A DNA stretch of 64,000 nt, taken from NCBI GenBank assembly GCA_905221605.1, contig CAJNDS010002303.1, forward strand, positions 301,042-365,041, given 5' to 3'. Shown in pieces: positions 11,375 to 22,400 of the stretch; position 1 is the stretch's first letter; every line of letters starts with the position of its first letter. The position numbers and the translations under genes are program-made. The DNA is from Symbiodinium natans. Its lineage: Eukaryota > Sar > Dinophyceae > Suessiales > Symbiodiniaceae. The notes beneath the pieces were generated by a model. That model did not search any database. It saw nothing but the letters and a program-made list of their open reading frames with translations, and was not told the origin of the DNA.

Positions 11375-13300
11375 GCCTGTTAGGGTTTAGGGTTTACGGT
11401 TTAGGGTTTAGGGTTTTAGGGCTTAGGGCTTAGGGTTTAGGGTTTAGGGTTTAGGGGTTTAAGGTTCAACCCATAAAAAAGGCTTTCGGAAGTCAAGTAG
11501 AGGGGCGACGGGTTGCTTGCAATGAAACCCTGAACCCTAGGCCCTAAACCCAAAAAGGGATCAGGGCCTAACGGCTTCTGGGGCTTACGTAGTTCTAGGG
11601 TTTGTTTATTGTTTCGCCTGGTGTCTGAGAACTGCGGCCGCCTCTTGTTGGGGCTGGGAGTGTGTGAGCTCTGTGTACCTGAGTCCGGGTTATGGTTGCC
11701 GTTGCCCCAAACCCGTGGTCCTCCAGAAAAAAAATGGATTGCGGGAGCTGGTTTGGGGGTTCAGGGGCCCATAGTGTTGGAGCGACCGGAGGGGTTCGGA
11801 GACTGGGTTTATGACTATATACTGGGTCGTGCGATAGGTTCCTTCCATCTTTCTAAGCCCCACGCCCGAAGCAACGTGCCGCCAAGCCTGGACGCGTTCA
11901 GGGTATTCATTCATGCTGAAGAGGTTTCCGACAATAGGGATACCCTTTTTGGGAGTTCCTGCAATGGGGATTGTGGTATTTCGGGGGATAGTAGGGGTAA
12001 CCCCCCCCGTCATTTTGGAAAATTCAGGGTCGTCCCGTGTATCCCCCGAGAAGCCAAAACCATACAAGCCCCTGAGCCCTAAACCCTAAAGTGTGCGTAT
12101 TAGGACTTAGGGTTTAGGGATTCCCGGGCCTGGCGTGCCGAAGAAATACGTGACGAAGAAATAGCCACAGGAAATCTACCAAGCTCCAGACTCAGAATTT
12201 TTGATCTGCAGAGCCAGCCGAAAGCATCGATGCCTGAGAGGCTAGAAGAGGCGCGGAAGAGGGCCTGAACCCTACATACCTTCATCCCTACACCCGAACC
12301 CTGAACCCAAAACCCCAAATCCTAAACCCCAAACCGCAAACCCTAAGTTTAGAAAAGAGGCTTCGCATCCCCACAGCCCATTATTGCGACCCGTGTCTAG
12401 CAAAGCTTGTGCTCAGAACCAGATCCTGAACGGAGTTTTTAGGCGGGGGTGTTTGGGCGGGGGGGGGGGGGGGGGGGGTGGCAAGCCCTGAACCCGAACC
12501 CTAGAGACTGAATCCCGAAACCCTGAACCATAAACGCCAAAAGTTGAACGCTTAAACCTGCAAACTCAAACAACTGGGGGTGGGAGGGGGCGGAGGGGGG
12601 TGGGGCTACGATTCCCTGGCTTCTCCCAGGCACGCAGCCATCAGGCGGGGCGGCGGGGGGTGTTGCTGGAGGGACGGGGGTTCGTGTGTTTAGGGGTAGG
12701 GGTGTAGGGGTCCCGGGGTTTAGAGGGTTGTGGGGTTTATGGGGTTGTGGGGTTTATGGGGTTTATGGGGTTCATGGGATTTATCGGGTTTTGTGGTTTA
12801 TGGGATTTATGGGGTTTAGGGGTTGAGAGGGGTTTAGGGGGTTGAGGGGTTCAGGGTTTAGACTTGAGGGTCTAGACCCCTGAAGGGTTTAGGGGTCTAG
12901 GGCGTGGGGTTGCGGGCTCAGCGACTGGTCTAGCCGAACTAAGCGATGGCTTAGAACTCCAAAGCACCTGAAGCCCCCCCCGAAGCTGCAAAATGCTGCC
13001 CTAAACCCTAAACCCTAAACCCAAAACCCGAAACCCTAAACCCTAAACCCTAAATTCTAGAACCCTAAAACCCCAAAACCCTCAGACCCTGGACCCTGAC
13101 ACCCTGTAACAGGACTCAGAGTGGGTTTAGGTTAAGCCCCCAGTATCCCCAAACCCTAAACCCTAAACCCTAAACCCTAAGCCCTAAACCCTGAACCCTA
13201 AACCATACACCCTAAACCCCAAAAACCGTAAACCCTAAATCGTAAACTTGCCCTGAAACCCTGTAACCCTAAACCTTTCAACGCAAACAGCCGGTACCCA
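11375..13300. repeat. Telomere-like mosaic with G-rich stretches
   Basis: TTTAGGG runs at 11380-11460; CCCTAAA runs at 12075-12090, 12995-13060 and 13150-13215. Degenerate GGGGTTTATGGGGTTT units fill 12700-12900. Long G tracts lie at 12450-12480 and 12578-12605. An open stretch at about 11609-12060 contains an inverted-repeat element rather than a recognisable protein. Confidence 0.75.
11930..12045. mobile_element. Probable inverted-repeat element, family shared with 62.4 kb
   Basis: TTTCCGACAATAGGGATACC followed by CTTTTTGGGAGTTCC is the reverse complement, with few changes, of the right part of the element at 62430-62515 (GGAACCACCCAAAAAGGGTA then CCCCCTATTTTCGGAAA). The right end here is degraded. 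Confidence 0.45.
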
Positions 13301-13310
13301 GGTCCTCAAG

Positions 13311-13363
13311 GCAGCGTGCCCGATGCTTGCGGCCAAGAGCCCCGGGGTCGCAGTACGTTCCAG
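13311..13363 (+). CDS. Possible internal exon
   Basis: After CTCAAG|G the frame reads SVPDACGQEPRGRSTFQ, with possible CAG|GA donor. CCCTAAA repeats precede it and TTTAGGG repeats follow (13380-13438). The gene is not recognised and the donor is uncertain. Confidence 0.3.
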
Positions 13364-13516
13364 GACGCCTTAGTCGTATTCGGGTTTAGGGTTTTTAGGT
13401 TTAGGGTTTAGGCTTTAGGGTTTAGGGTTTAGGGTTTAGCTCCCCTTGCTTTGGGTGGGTCAGATCCCTTCCCGCACCCTGTAAACAAAAGCAGGCATCC
13501 TTACTTACTTTTTCCT

Positions 13517-13609
13517 GGCTCTTAGTAGGGAATGAGGGAATGAGGGCCCTACACAATCCCTTAAAGGGTATTTTTCGGGCCTCATTCCCTCATTCCCCAC
13601 CAAGAATCC
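13517..13609. mobile_element. Short inverted-repeat element, GAATGAGGGAATGAGG family
   Basis: Left arm GGCTCTTAGTAGGGAATGAG and right arm ending CCACCAAGAATCC are reverse complements, both carrying duplicated CCTCATTCC/GGAATGAGG units. A weaker relative lies at 62995-63094. Confidence 0.7.
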
Positions 13610-14411
13610 GGGGTTATTCCTAGATTGCTCGCTTTTTGCCGAGTGGAGCCTGAATCGTGGCTTCGGGTTTAGGGCATGCCCTAGAATATGTTCAGGAACC
13701 CTGTATCGTTGAATGCGGTCTAATCATCGGCTTTCAGGCTACGTATGGTTTTGGTTGCTTGTAGGTTACTATGTGCACACCGCTTGCAGGATTGACAGGC
13801 AACCCCTAAGAGGTTAAGCCCGAACTCAACACGCCCGCCCCCCTTTCAAGCTCTCAAACCTCAGCCCTAAAACCTAAGACCTAGACCCTAAACCCTAGGC
13901 CCTAAACCTAAACCCTTAAGTCTAAACTCAAAACCCCAAATGCTGCTCAAGGCCTCTGCGCGACCTTCAGCCCCAAACCCGAAACCCTGCGAATCTCTCC
14001 GAGGCTGCTTTGCGCAGAGCGCGAGCTGCACGAGCTTCGCCACGACGGTGTCGGCCTCCCTTCTGCGCTGGCATATGGGATTGAGGGCCTGAGCTTGCGG
14101 GCTTAGGGTTTAGGTTCAGGGTGCAGGGGTTCATGTTGTGCCTGCTTAAGTGTGGGCCCCCCCCCCCCCCCCCCCCCCTAACAAACAGTCGAGGCTGGAT
14201 TTGCTCCTCTTTAAACGGGCCCGGGGGTTTGTATGATTTCAGTAGGGCGGAGTTGAACAGGGGCAGCGATGCCCGGGAACTCATTTTAAAGACGCGGCGC
14301 ATGGAATTTCTTACGGCGCGCGGTCGTTTTGACTTAACCCCGCGCCCCCAAACAGTCAGGGTGTCCTGAATAGCCCAGCCAAAACGGCTTTATAGAGGGG
14401 GCCAATACTAC

Positions 14412-14492
14412 ACCAGGTCCAACATTAGGGCTTTAAACCCTAAACCCTAAACCCGAAACCCTAAACCCTAAACCAGGTCCAACATTAGGGCT
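14412..14492. repeat. 21-bp direct duplication flanking a telomere block
   Basis: ACCAGGTCCAACATTAGGGC and its next base occur identically at 14412-14432 and 14472-14492. The 39 bp between them are purely CCCTAAA-type heptamers. The arrangement is that of an insertion with target duplication. Confidence 0.85.
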
Positions 14493-14589
14493 CACGCCTT
14501 AAACCTGAAACCGACTGAAGCTTGGCCTCGAGATTTGGGACGTCGCAGTTGGCGGGCCTGAGGCCATGTAGGCAACTGACAAGCCAGAA

Positions 14590-14760
14590 AGGCTTTTTTT
14601 TTTCTACATCTGTATGATGTGTGTATATATATATATGTATATACATGTACGTGTAGTTTTTTTTTTACATAGATGTTGGTATGAAGGGTTATATTTATAT
14701 ATACATATGTGTGTGTATGGTATACCTGTCAATCACAACACTCAATGAAGCTTCCAGGCA
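14590..14760. repeat. AT-rich (TA)n/(TG)n microsatellite patch
   Basis: Alternating TATATA, TGTATATACATGTA and TTTTTT tracts stand out from GC-rich surroundings. No gene is seen. Confidence 0.8.
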
Positions 14761-14979
14761 CCTGTCCTAGGCACGGACTTCTGCATCTTCTGTGAATGCA
14801 GATACTTTAACTTAGCTGGAAGTTCTTCATTTCCAGTATTCTGGGGCCCCCGGATTCAGGATGGATTTCGATTCAAGCCGGTTCGGTTCAAACTGCATCG
14901 GGCCGCGGCCGGATCCGAGATCCAAGATCCAGCAGTGTAGCAAGGTCTTGCCCGAGGCATCTTGGATCCTGGATCCCGA

Positions 14980-16060
14980 AACCCCTAAACCCTAAGCCCT
15001 TAACCCTTAAACCCTGAACCCTAAACCCTCTGAACCCTCGAAACCCTCTAAACCCTCTAAACCCTCCAAACCCTCCAAAACCCTCTAAACCCTCCAAGCC
15101 CTCCAAAACCCTCTAAACCCTCTAAACCCTCTAAACCCTCTAAACCCTCTAAACGCTCTAAACGCTCTAGACGATGTAAACCCCGAAAGCCCTAAGCCCT
15201 GACCCCCAAACCTTCAGACCCCCTAAGCCCTAAACCCTGAACCGCTATAAACCCAAACCCTATAAACCCCTACGCCTCAAGCCCTACATAACCCCCTACA
15301 GTCCCTCACCCCATAACCCTAAACCCGAAACCCTAAACCCTAAACCCTAAACCCTAAACCCTAAACCCTAAACCCCCAAACCCTTAGTTGGCGGGCACCT
15401 CCTTCGAAGAGCTCGAGAACCCGACTACGTCGACCTGCGCCGCTGCAGGACGCTGGCCGAAGGGCTTAGTTCAGGGGTTTAGGGTTTAGGGTTTGGGGTT
15501 TGGGGTTTAGGGTTTAGGGTTTGGGGTTTAGGGTTTAGGGTTTAGGGGTACCCGGAAACCGCCAACAGGATTGAGTTAGGGTATGATATTAGGGACTTGA
15601 GTTTTGACAAGCCAACCAGAAAGCCTGACGCCTAGCCAGTGTAATAATTCCGCGTCGCGCTCCTCCTTCGTGCCGGCCCTGAACCCTAAACCCTAAACCC
15701 TAAACCCTAAACCCTAAACCCTATAGACCCTACTCAAGGACTTGGACCCCAATCCCTAAACCCAAGCCCGACCTGAGAATCTGGGAGGAGCGCCAAACAG
15801 CCCCACTGGGTTGGGGGTTTCGGGTTTAGGGTTTAGGGTTTAGGGTTTAGGGTTTAGGGTGTTCTGTGCCAGTGTTCGAACGCCCTGGCGCCAGGATACC
15901 CGACAGCCCCTCGGCTGAAATGTGGCTGAGATGTTTGCTGTCCCAAAGGGAGCCCAGTAACCTGCATTTTAAGGAAAGTACCCTAAACCCTAAACCCTAA
16001 ACCCTAAACCCTAAACCCTAAACCCTAAACCCTAAACCCTAAACCCTAAACCCTAGACTT
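14980..16060. repeat. CCCTCTAAA and CCCTAAA runs with exon-like islands
   Basis: A run of CCCTCTAAA nonamers at 15020-15165 becomes CCCTAAA at 15317-15380, and TTTAGGG follows at 15475-15545 and 15820-15862. A further CCCTAAA run lies at 15980-16056. Islands at about 15398-15455 (frame AGTSFEELENPTTSTCAAAG) and 15645-15680 (CNNSASRSSFVPAL) may be exons but their junctions cannot be fixed. Confidence 0.7.
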
Positions 16061-16152
16061 TGAACCCTAAACCCTGGACCCTAAACCCTAAACCCTGGGC
16101 CCTAAACCCGAAACCCTATATACTTTGCACCCATGTAAGGATCTTCGTTAAG

Positions 16153-16233
16153 GATTTAAGCCGCCAGAGAGCCTGGCAGCCTTCGTGCGGTCTATGCACG
16201 TGGGCACTCAGATGGGTTTTGGCGTACTTGAAG
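16153..16233 (+). CDS. Probable 27-codon internal exon
   Basis: TTAAG|GAT opens 27 in-frame codons (DLSRQRAWQPSCGLCTWALR, then WVLAYLK) that end at TTGAAG|GC. Acceptor and donor match the AG|G and AAG|GC rule of this window, with CCCTAAA before and TTTAGGG after. The peptide is Trp/Cys-rich and not recognised. Confidence 0.4.
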
Positions 16234-16734
16234 GCTGTTGGAACTCATGGTTAGGGTTGTGGGTTTAGGTTTTAGGGTTTAGGGTTTTAGGGTTTTCGGG
16301 TTTTAGGGCTCTGGGTTGAGGGTTTAGAGTTTGGGATTTAGGGTTTAGGGATGAGGGTTTGGGGTTTAGGGTTCAAGGTGCCCGCGCTAGATTGTCACTG
16401 GTCGTTTCCCACAAAAGCCCTTAGTTCAAAACATAGTTTTAGATAACCTGAAAGCCTGCAGTTTTCACAAGTGCTGCACCTACCACTGCATCAGGCCATG
16501 TCACCCCAGAACACAACCAGTGAAAAGCAGGTGCGCCAACCGGGTAGTTGCAGGTAAGGGCCAAGTATAAGCAGGGTTTGGGGTTTGGAGTTCTTTGCCG
16601 TCAGAAGCAAAGTCGTTACAATCATTTAATGTAACGTGTCAACCCTGAAGTATACCTTGAAACGGCCTTAAGCCTTACATCCCATCCCCCTGAACGGAAT
16701 CCCAAGAATTCAGCCCCAAGCGCCCTCAGCAAGA

Positions 16735-16865
16735 CATGGTGTAAGAACAATGCAATCTTAGAATAAACCATATATGTTCATAGGAAAATCATATGATGCT
16801 GGTAATACAATGTTAGAATACAAAAGTACATTTTCATAGGAAAATCATATGATATTGGTAGAAGC
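16735..16865. repeat. Tandem duplication of an AT-rich segment
   Basis: The segment ending TTCATAGGAAAATCATATGA is present twice about 62 bp apart. Function unknown. Confidence 0.7.
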
Positions 16866-16870
16866 GAAAG

Positions 16871-16950
16871 GAGTCTCAGCCTTCAGCGCTGAGGACGGCA
16901 GCGCCTACACCCTCACTTGCAGCGCGTCCGACGCCACCAACGCCACCATG
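16871..16950 (+). CDS. Probable exon, Ser/Thr/Cys-rich protein
   Basis: Acceptor CGAAAG|GA is followed by the open frame VSAFSAEDGSAYTLTCSASD and ATNATM, ending at ATG|GC (a GC donor in phase 0). The composition suggests an extracellular domain with N-glycosylation sequons. It rejoins in frame to the next island at 17168, reading NATM|VNGTGNSSMSCPG. Confidence 0.5.
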
Positions 16951-17167
16951 GCAACTTTGCAGCCCAGGATTCGGTTCGGGGCTTCGGGGTTTAGGGGCTT
17001 AGGGGGCTTGGGGGCTTAGGGGGCTTAGGGGCGTGGGGGCTTAGGGGCTTAGGAGCTTAGGGGTTTGGAGATGTAGGGGTTTGGGGTTTAGTGGTTTAGG
17101 TTAGTAAACTCGAGGCCTTCTCGGGCCCTCTGGGCATGGGGAGCTCAACAGTCGCTGATTCTCCGAG

Positions 17168-17205
17168 GTGAATGGAACCGGCAACAGCTCGATGTCTTGT
17201 CCTGG
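17168..17205 (+). CDS. Probable exon joined to the previous one
   Basis: TCCGAG|GTG opens VNGTGNSSMSCPG; the donor is uncertain (a stop lies further on at about 17276). NGT and NSS sequons and a Cys continue the character of the exon at 16871. Together they may be part of the same large surface protein as the glycine-rich exons, but the 17.9-26 kb repeat block and the gap intervene. Confidence 0.4.
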
Positions 17206-17929
17206 CCTCAGGGCCGGAGACGCCGACACCCCAAAGCTTTCACCATGTGGTCAAATCTCCTGAACTATGTCACTTGACCCTAAACCCGAAAACCTGAACT
17301 CGAAACCCTAAACCCTAACCTTGCACCCTAAACCCTAAGCCCTAGAACCCTGAGCCCTGAACCCCCAAATCCTCAGCATGAGGGCATCGTCACAGGGAGC
17401 AGAATCCGGAGAGCCGCCCGTGAGCTCCCGAAACCCAAACCTTTTCACAACCAGTGTAAGGTTGGAACCATGAACCCTCGCTTGTAGGGTTTTGTGTTTG
17501 GGGTTTAGGGTAAGAACCCTTGTAAACCCTAAACCCTAAACCCTAAACCCTACTTGGAGCCCTAGAGCCAGGTCCGGGTCTCTACCAGGACTTCTGCGGC
17601 GGGGCTCAGTGCCTGGGAGGCGGGGGTGGGGAGGGAGGGGGGGGGGGTGGCTGAGCAAAATAGGGTCTATTTAGAAGCTACCGCCTGGGATTATTAATCA
17701 GTTTTAGCATATCCAAGACAACCCAGCTACTTCTCCAACAACGTCTCACGCATATGCGCACTTAGACAACTCATTTCGGACTGATAAATGTTTTGGCTCT
17801 TGCAATCTCAGACCCTAAGCCCGGAACCCTGACCACAAATTCGTACACTCTAAAACCCTACACAAGAAACTCTATACCGTATTTCCTAAACTCTAACTCC
17901 TAAACCCAGAATCTAGAAAGAAAAGGAGG

Positions 17930-19440
17930 AAAAAGAAAGAATCATGTGCAGACGTTCCTGTGTTCCTATCTTCGGAGTTCTTCTATTCCTATCTCTGCTG
18001 ATTTTTCAGAATGGAAGGAGGGCTTCATTTTCCCTCTCACTTTTCCTTTCACTTTTCTTTTCTCACTCCAAGCAGAAGGAGAAGACAAGGGAGAGAGGTG
18101 AGAGATAGAGAGCCCCTTACAGCTCAATAAATAGAAAGGTGACCAAAATGGATGAAAAGATCGCCTGCTTTCATTTCTAAACGGCCTGTCCCCGCCTTCT
18201 TTTCTTTGCACAGTGCAGACATAAATAAACACGAAAGAAGAAAGAGGGCCTTTCCCCACTATTTCCTTCGCTATCCTGGAATCCTGGTTCGGAAAAGAAA
18301 GGAACAGCTACCAGCCCCCCTCCCGACTTTCATCTTTCCATTTCTTTTGTTTCGTCACGCTCAAACGGACAGAAGAAGGGCGGCCTCTAGTGTTTCCTCG
18401 CCTCCTTCTGCACTGTTATAACTTCCTTTCTTTTCTCTTCTGTTGCTTTGTGTGACAGGTGCGGGGGCATTTCTTTCACTTTTCCCATCGAAGAAAGGCT
18501 CCCTTCCTATCCGCATATTTTCTTTTCTCTTCCTTCCGAAAAAGACTATAAGAGGCAGGGATAAACAGAATGAAAGAGGAGTCTCCTTTGCTTTCCGACT
18601 ACCTTCTCACCACAAAAAGGAACCCTTCTCTTTCTTCCCTTGACTTTCTTTTATCTTGTTTGCATTCTACGTTTCCCACTAAGAAAATGAGACAATGATG
18701 AAGATAAGTGAAGAAAGATCACTGCCTGCACGCAGGTTCTCGGGAGCTTGTCTCGACCGGGCTGTCCCTCCTTTCCCCGCACGTCCCTTCGCTTGTCCCC
18801 ATTGATCTCTCGCGTCTCTTCCCTTTGCACTCTCTCGCCTCTGGCCCGCCTTCCATGCTGAAAATGCTGAAGAGATACGAAAAGAAGAGCTCATGATTCT
18901 TTCTCATTTCTTCTTCTTTATCATTCCCATATGAGTAAAGAAGAAAGATTAGGAGAGAGAGCCCTGCGGCAATTCCTGTTTTGGGCGGAAGAAAAGAAAC
19001 AAAGAGATAATAAGAGAGAAGAACGAATAAGAAGGTGCCGGGAACGAAGATGGAAACTGCTCCTTCACCCTGGTCTATCGCTTCCTTTTCGAATTTTTTC
19101 GGAAGGAAGATCGAAGATAGTGGGAAAAAAGGAGTGAAGTGCCCGTAGAAGGGAGAAAGTGAAAGGGATGCCCCCGCAACTTTCATATTTTGATAAGAAT
19201 GCAAGCGCCAGCAGAGAAGAAAGGAAGAGAGAATAACGAGGAAAGAGCGGAAACCGAGGAGATTAGGAGCCAGGTTTCCCTGATTGATTCTCGTCACTTT
19301 TCTCTGTTTTGGGAAGGTAAAGGGCTTTATATCTCCCACCTCTCTCCCTTGTCTTTTTGGTTGGAGTGAGAAAATATAAAGAAAGCGAAAGGAAAAGTGA
19401 GAGGGAGAAAGAAGCCCTCCTTCCATTCTGAAAAATCTAC
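17930..19440. repeat. Diverged leading part of the 2.25-kb satellite
   Basis: Purine/pyrimidine-skewed DNA shares blocks with the tandem units that follow (for example ATGATTCTTTC..TTCCC, GCCCCCGCAACTTTCA and GAATGTAAGC-type stretches) but in a different order. Long ORFs on both strands consist of Ser/Phe/Leu or Lys/Arg/Glu runs produced by the base skew and are not convincing genes. Confidence 0.6.
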
Positions 19441-19444
19441 AGAT

Positions 19445-22400
19445 TTAGAGACAGGAATAGGGGACAATATGGAAATGATTCTTTCTTATTTCTTCACGTT
19501 GTCTCCTTTCCCTATATGACTCCCTTGCGATTTCCCTTTTGGTTGGAGTGAGAAGAGACAAAAGAAAAGTGAAAGGAAAAGTGAGAAGGAGAAAGGACGC
19601 AGAGATAGGAATAGAAAAACTCAGAAGAGACACAGTCTCAGACAAGATAATTTGCTGACTTGTGATTGCGTGGCTGCCTTGGCAAGAGTTGTTGCTGGAA
19701 TGGCTTTTGGGAAGAAAGTCGGAGGTGCACTTTTCGATCCAGGCGTGTTTCGCGAGCCGCAGCTTCTGGCCTCCTCTTGCTTGGGCGTGGCCAAGCGCCA
19801 GGGAGCAGAAATGCTGCGTTTTTCAAGTTTCAAATTCGTTTCTGTAGAGACTAGTTGCAAAATAGTTTCAAAATCCAGTTGCAAAATCGTTGTTAAGGGG
19901 AAACTGCGTTTTTCTACGCGCAATTGCAAAACATGCAGAAGTTCTGGTTTTCAACAAGCGCGGACAGAAATTGCAGCTCCTCCTTAACAGCGATATTTCA
20001 ACTGGATTTTGAAACTAGTTTGAAACTGACTTGAGACTAATTTGAAACTATGGAAACGAATTTGAAACTCGAAACACTACCATATTCCGGACTTTCTGCC
20101 CCCCTCCTGGCCCCTCACATATGGCCCTCACGCACGGGAAGTTGACTTTGTTCAGGCGTGACTAGAGACCAGAGCTTCCGAAAGCTTGCCAATCTCCGGA
20201 CAGTAGGAATAGAGGAATGTGTGGAAATGATTCTTTCCTAGTTCTTCATCTTCTTTCTCCTTTCCCTATGTATGAGAAAAGAAGACAGACAAGGAGAGAG
20301 CCCCCTGCAATTAGGAATTTCCCCAGAAGAGAAAGCGAAAGGGATGCCCCCGCAACTTTCACGTTTTTGAGAAGAATGTAAGCACCAAAAGAGAAGAGAA
20401 AGGAAAAGAGAATAGCGAGGAAAGAGGCAAGGAAACACAGGAGGCAGCCCCTCCGCTTGCTTCTTGAATGAAAAAGACATCGGAGAAATGGAAACATGAA
20501 ATTGAGAGGGAAGTTGCGCTTTTCCTTGCTGAAGAACAAAGCAATTCCAAAGAACATGGAAAGCACAAGGAATGTACTGGGAAAGGTAGGGAAAGGGATT
20601 CTTCCCTCCCTTTTTTGCTTTCCTTCAATCTGCGATGTAAAGGGAAAGATGCAGCGGACAGGTCTGAAAATACAGGCAGGTGATCTTTTTTCCTTATTGT
20701 CATCATTGTCTCTTTTTCTCAGTGGGAAACGTCTCATTTTCTCAGCGGGAAACGTAAAGTGCAAAAAGATAAAAGAAAGAAAGTAGGGAAGAGTTGGAAG
20801 GTTCCTTTTTGTGGTGAGAAGGTAGTCGGAAAGCAACAGGAGACTCCTCTTTCATTCTGTTTATCCCTACCTCTTATAGTTTTTTTGGGAAGCAAGAGGG
20901 AAGAACATACGCGGATAGGAGGGCAGCCTTTCTTTGATGGGGAAAAGGAAAGGGATGCACTGCCCCCTCAATTTTCATGTTGATAAGAATGTAAGCACCA
21001 GGAGAGAAGAAAGGAAGAGAGAATAGCGAGGAAAGAGGCAAGGAAACACATGAGATTAGGAGTCAGGTTCCGGTGATTGATGTTCGTCTCTTGTCTTCTT
21101 TTTGAGAAGGTCGCTTTTGGTTGGAGGAAGAAGTCCGCCTTCCATTTTGAAGAATCTGCAAAGATAGGAATTGAAGAAATCACAAGAGACACGGATAGAG
21201 GACATTATAGACATGATTCTTTCTTATTCATTCATCTTCTTTCTTCTTTCCCTATATGAACACAGAACAAAGACAAGGAGAGAGAGCCTCCTGCAATTGG
21301 GAATTTCCCCAGAAGAGACAAAGTGAAAGGGATGTCCCCCGCACCTTTCACACTTTTGAGAAGAATGTAAGCAACAGAAGAGAAGAGAAAGGAACTCATA
21401 ATAGTGAGCAGGGAGGCGAGGAAAGACTGGAGGCAGACCTTCTTTCCGGTTGAGCAGGACGAAACAAGAGGATGTAAGATGTAAGTCGGGAGGGAGGCTG
21501 GTAGCCGTTCCTTTCTTTTCCGAACCAAAGACAAAGAGGAAGGAAGGCAGGATAGGTTTCCGTGATTGATTTTCGTCACCTCTCTATGTTTTGAGAAGTA
21601 AAGGGCGTTCTATCTCTCACCCCTCTCCCTTGTCTTCTTGGTTGGAGTGAGAAAATATAAAAAAAAGCGAAAGGAAAAGTGAGAGGGAGAAAGAAGCCCT
21701 CCTTCCATTCTGAAAAATCTGCAGATTTAGAGACAGGAATAGGGGACAATATGGAAATGATTCTTTCTTATTTCTTCACGTTGTCTCCTTTCCCTATATG
21801 ACTCCCTTGCGATTTCCCTTTTGGTTGGAGTGAGAAGAGACAAAAGAAAAGTGAAAGGACAAGTGAGAAGAAGAAAGGATGCAGAGAAAGGAATAGAACA
21901 ACTCAGAAGAGACACAGTCTCAGACAAGATAATTTACTGACTTGTGATTGCGTGGCTGCCTTGGCAAGAGTTGTTGCTGGTTTCGCGAGCCGCGGCTTCT
22001 AGCCTCCTCTTGCTTGGGCGTGGCCAAGCGCCAGGGAGCAGAAATGCTGCGTTCTTCAAGTTTCAAATTCGTTTCTGTAGTTTCAGACTAGTTGCAAAAC
22101 AGTTTCAAAATCCAGTTGCGAATTCGTTGTTAAGGGGAAACTGCGTTTTCTACGCGCAATTGCAAAAAATGCAGGAATCTCTAGAGGTTCTGGTTTTCAA
22201 CAAGCGCGGACAGAAATTGCAGCTCCTCCTTAACAGCGATATTTCAACTGGATTTTGAAACTAGTTTGAAACTGACTTGAGACTAATTTGAAACTATGGA
22301 AACGAATTTGAAACTCGAAACACTACCATATTCCGCTTTCTGCCCCCCTCCTGGCCCCTCACATATGGCCCTCACGCACGGGAAGTTGACTTTGGTCAGG

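Noticed and set aside
11609-12082. 157-residue plus-strand ORF
   Set aside because: Includes an inverted-repeat element and a C-run; no domain recognised and the opposite strand is equally open.
14888-15106. Minus-strand GFRGFRGFRG ORF resembling a Gly/Phe-rich protein
   Set aside because: Translation of CCCTCTAAA nonamer repeats.
17788-17806. Second spliced-leader-like match (TGTTTTGGCTCTTGC)
   Set aside because: Only the TTTTGGCTC core agrees; no gene or acceptor context.
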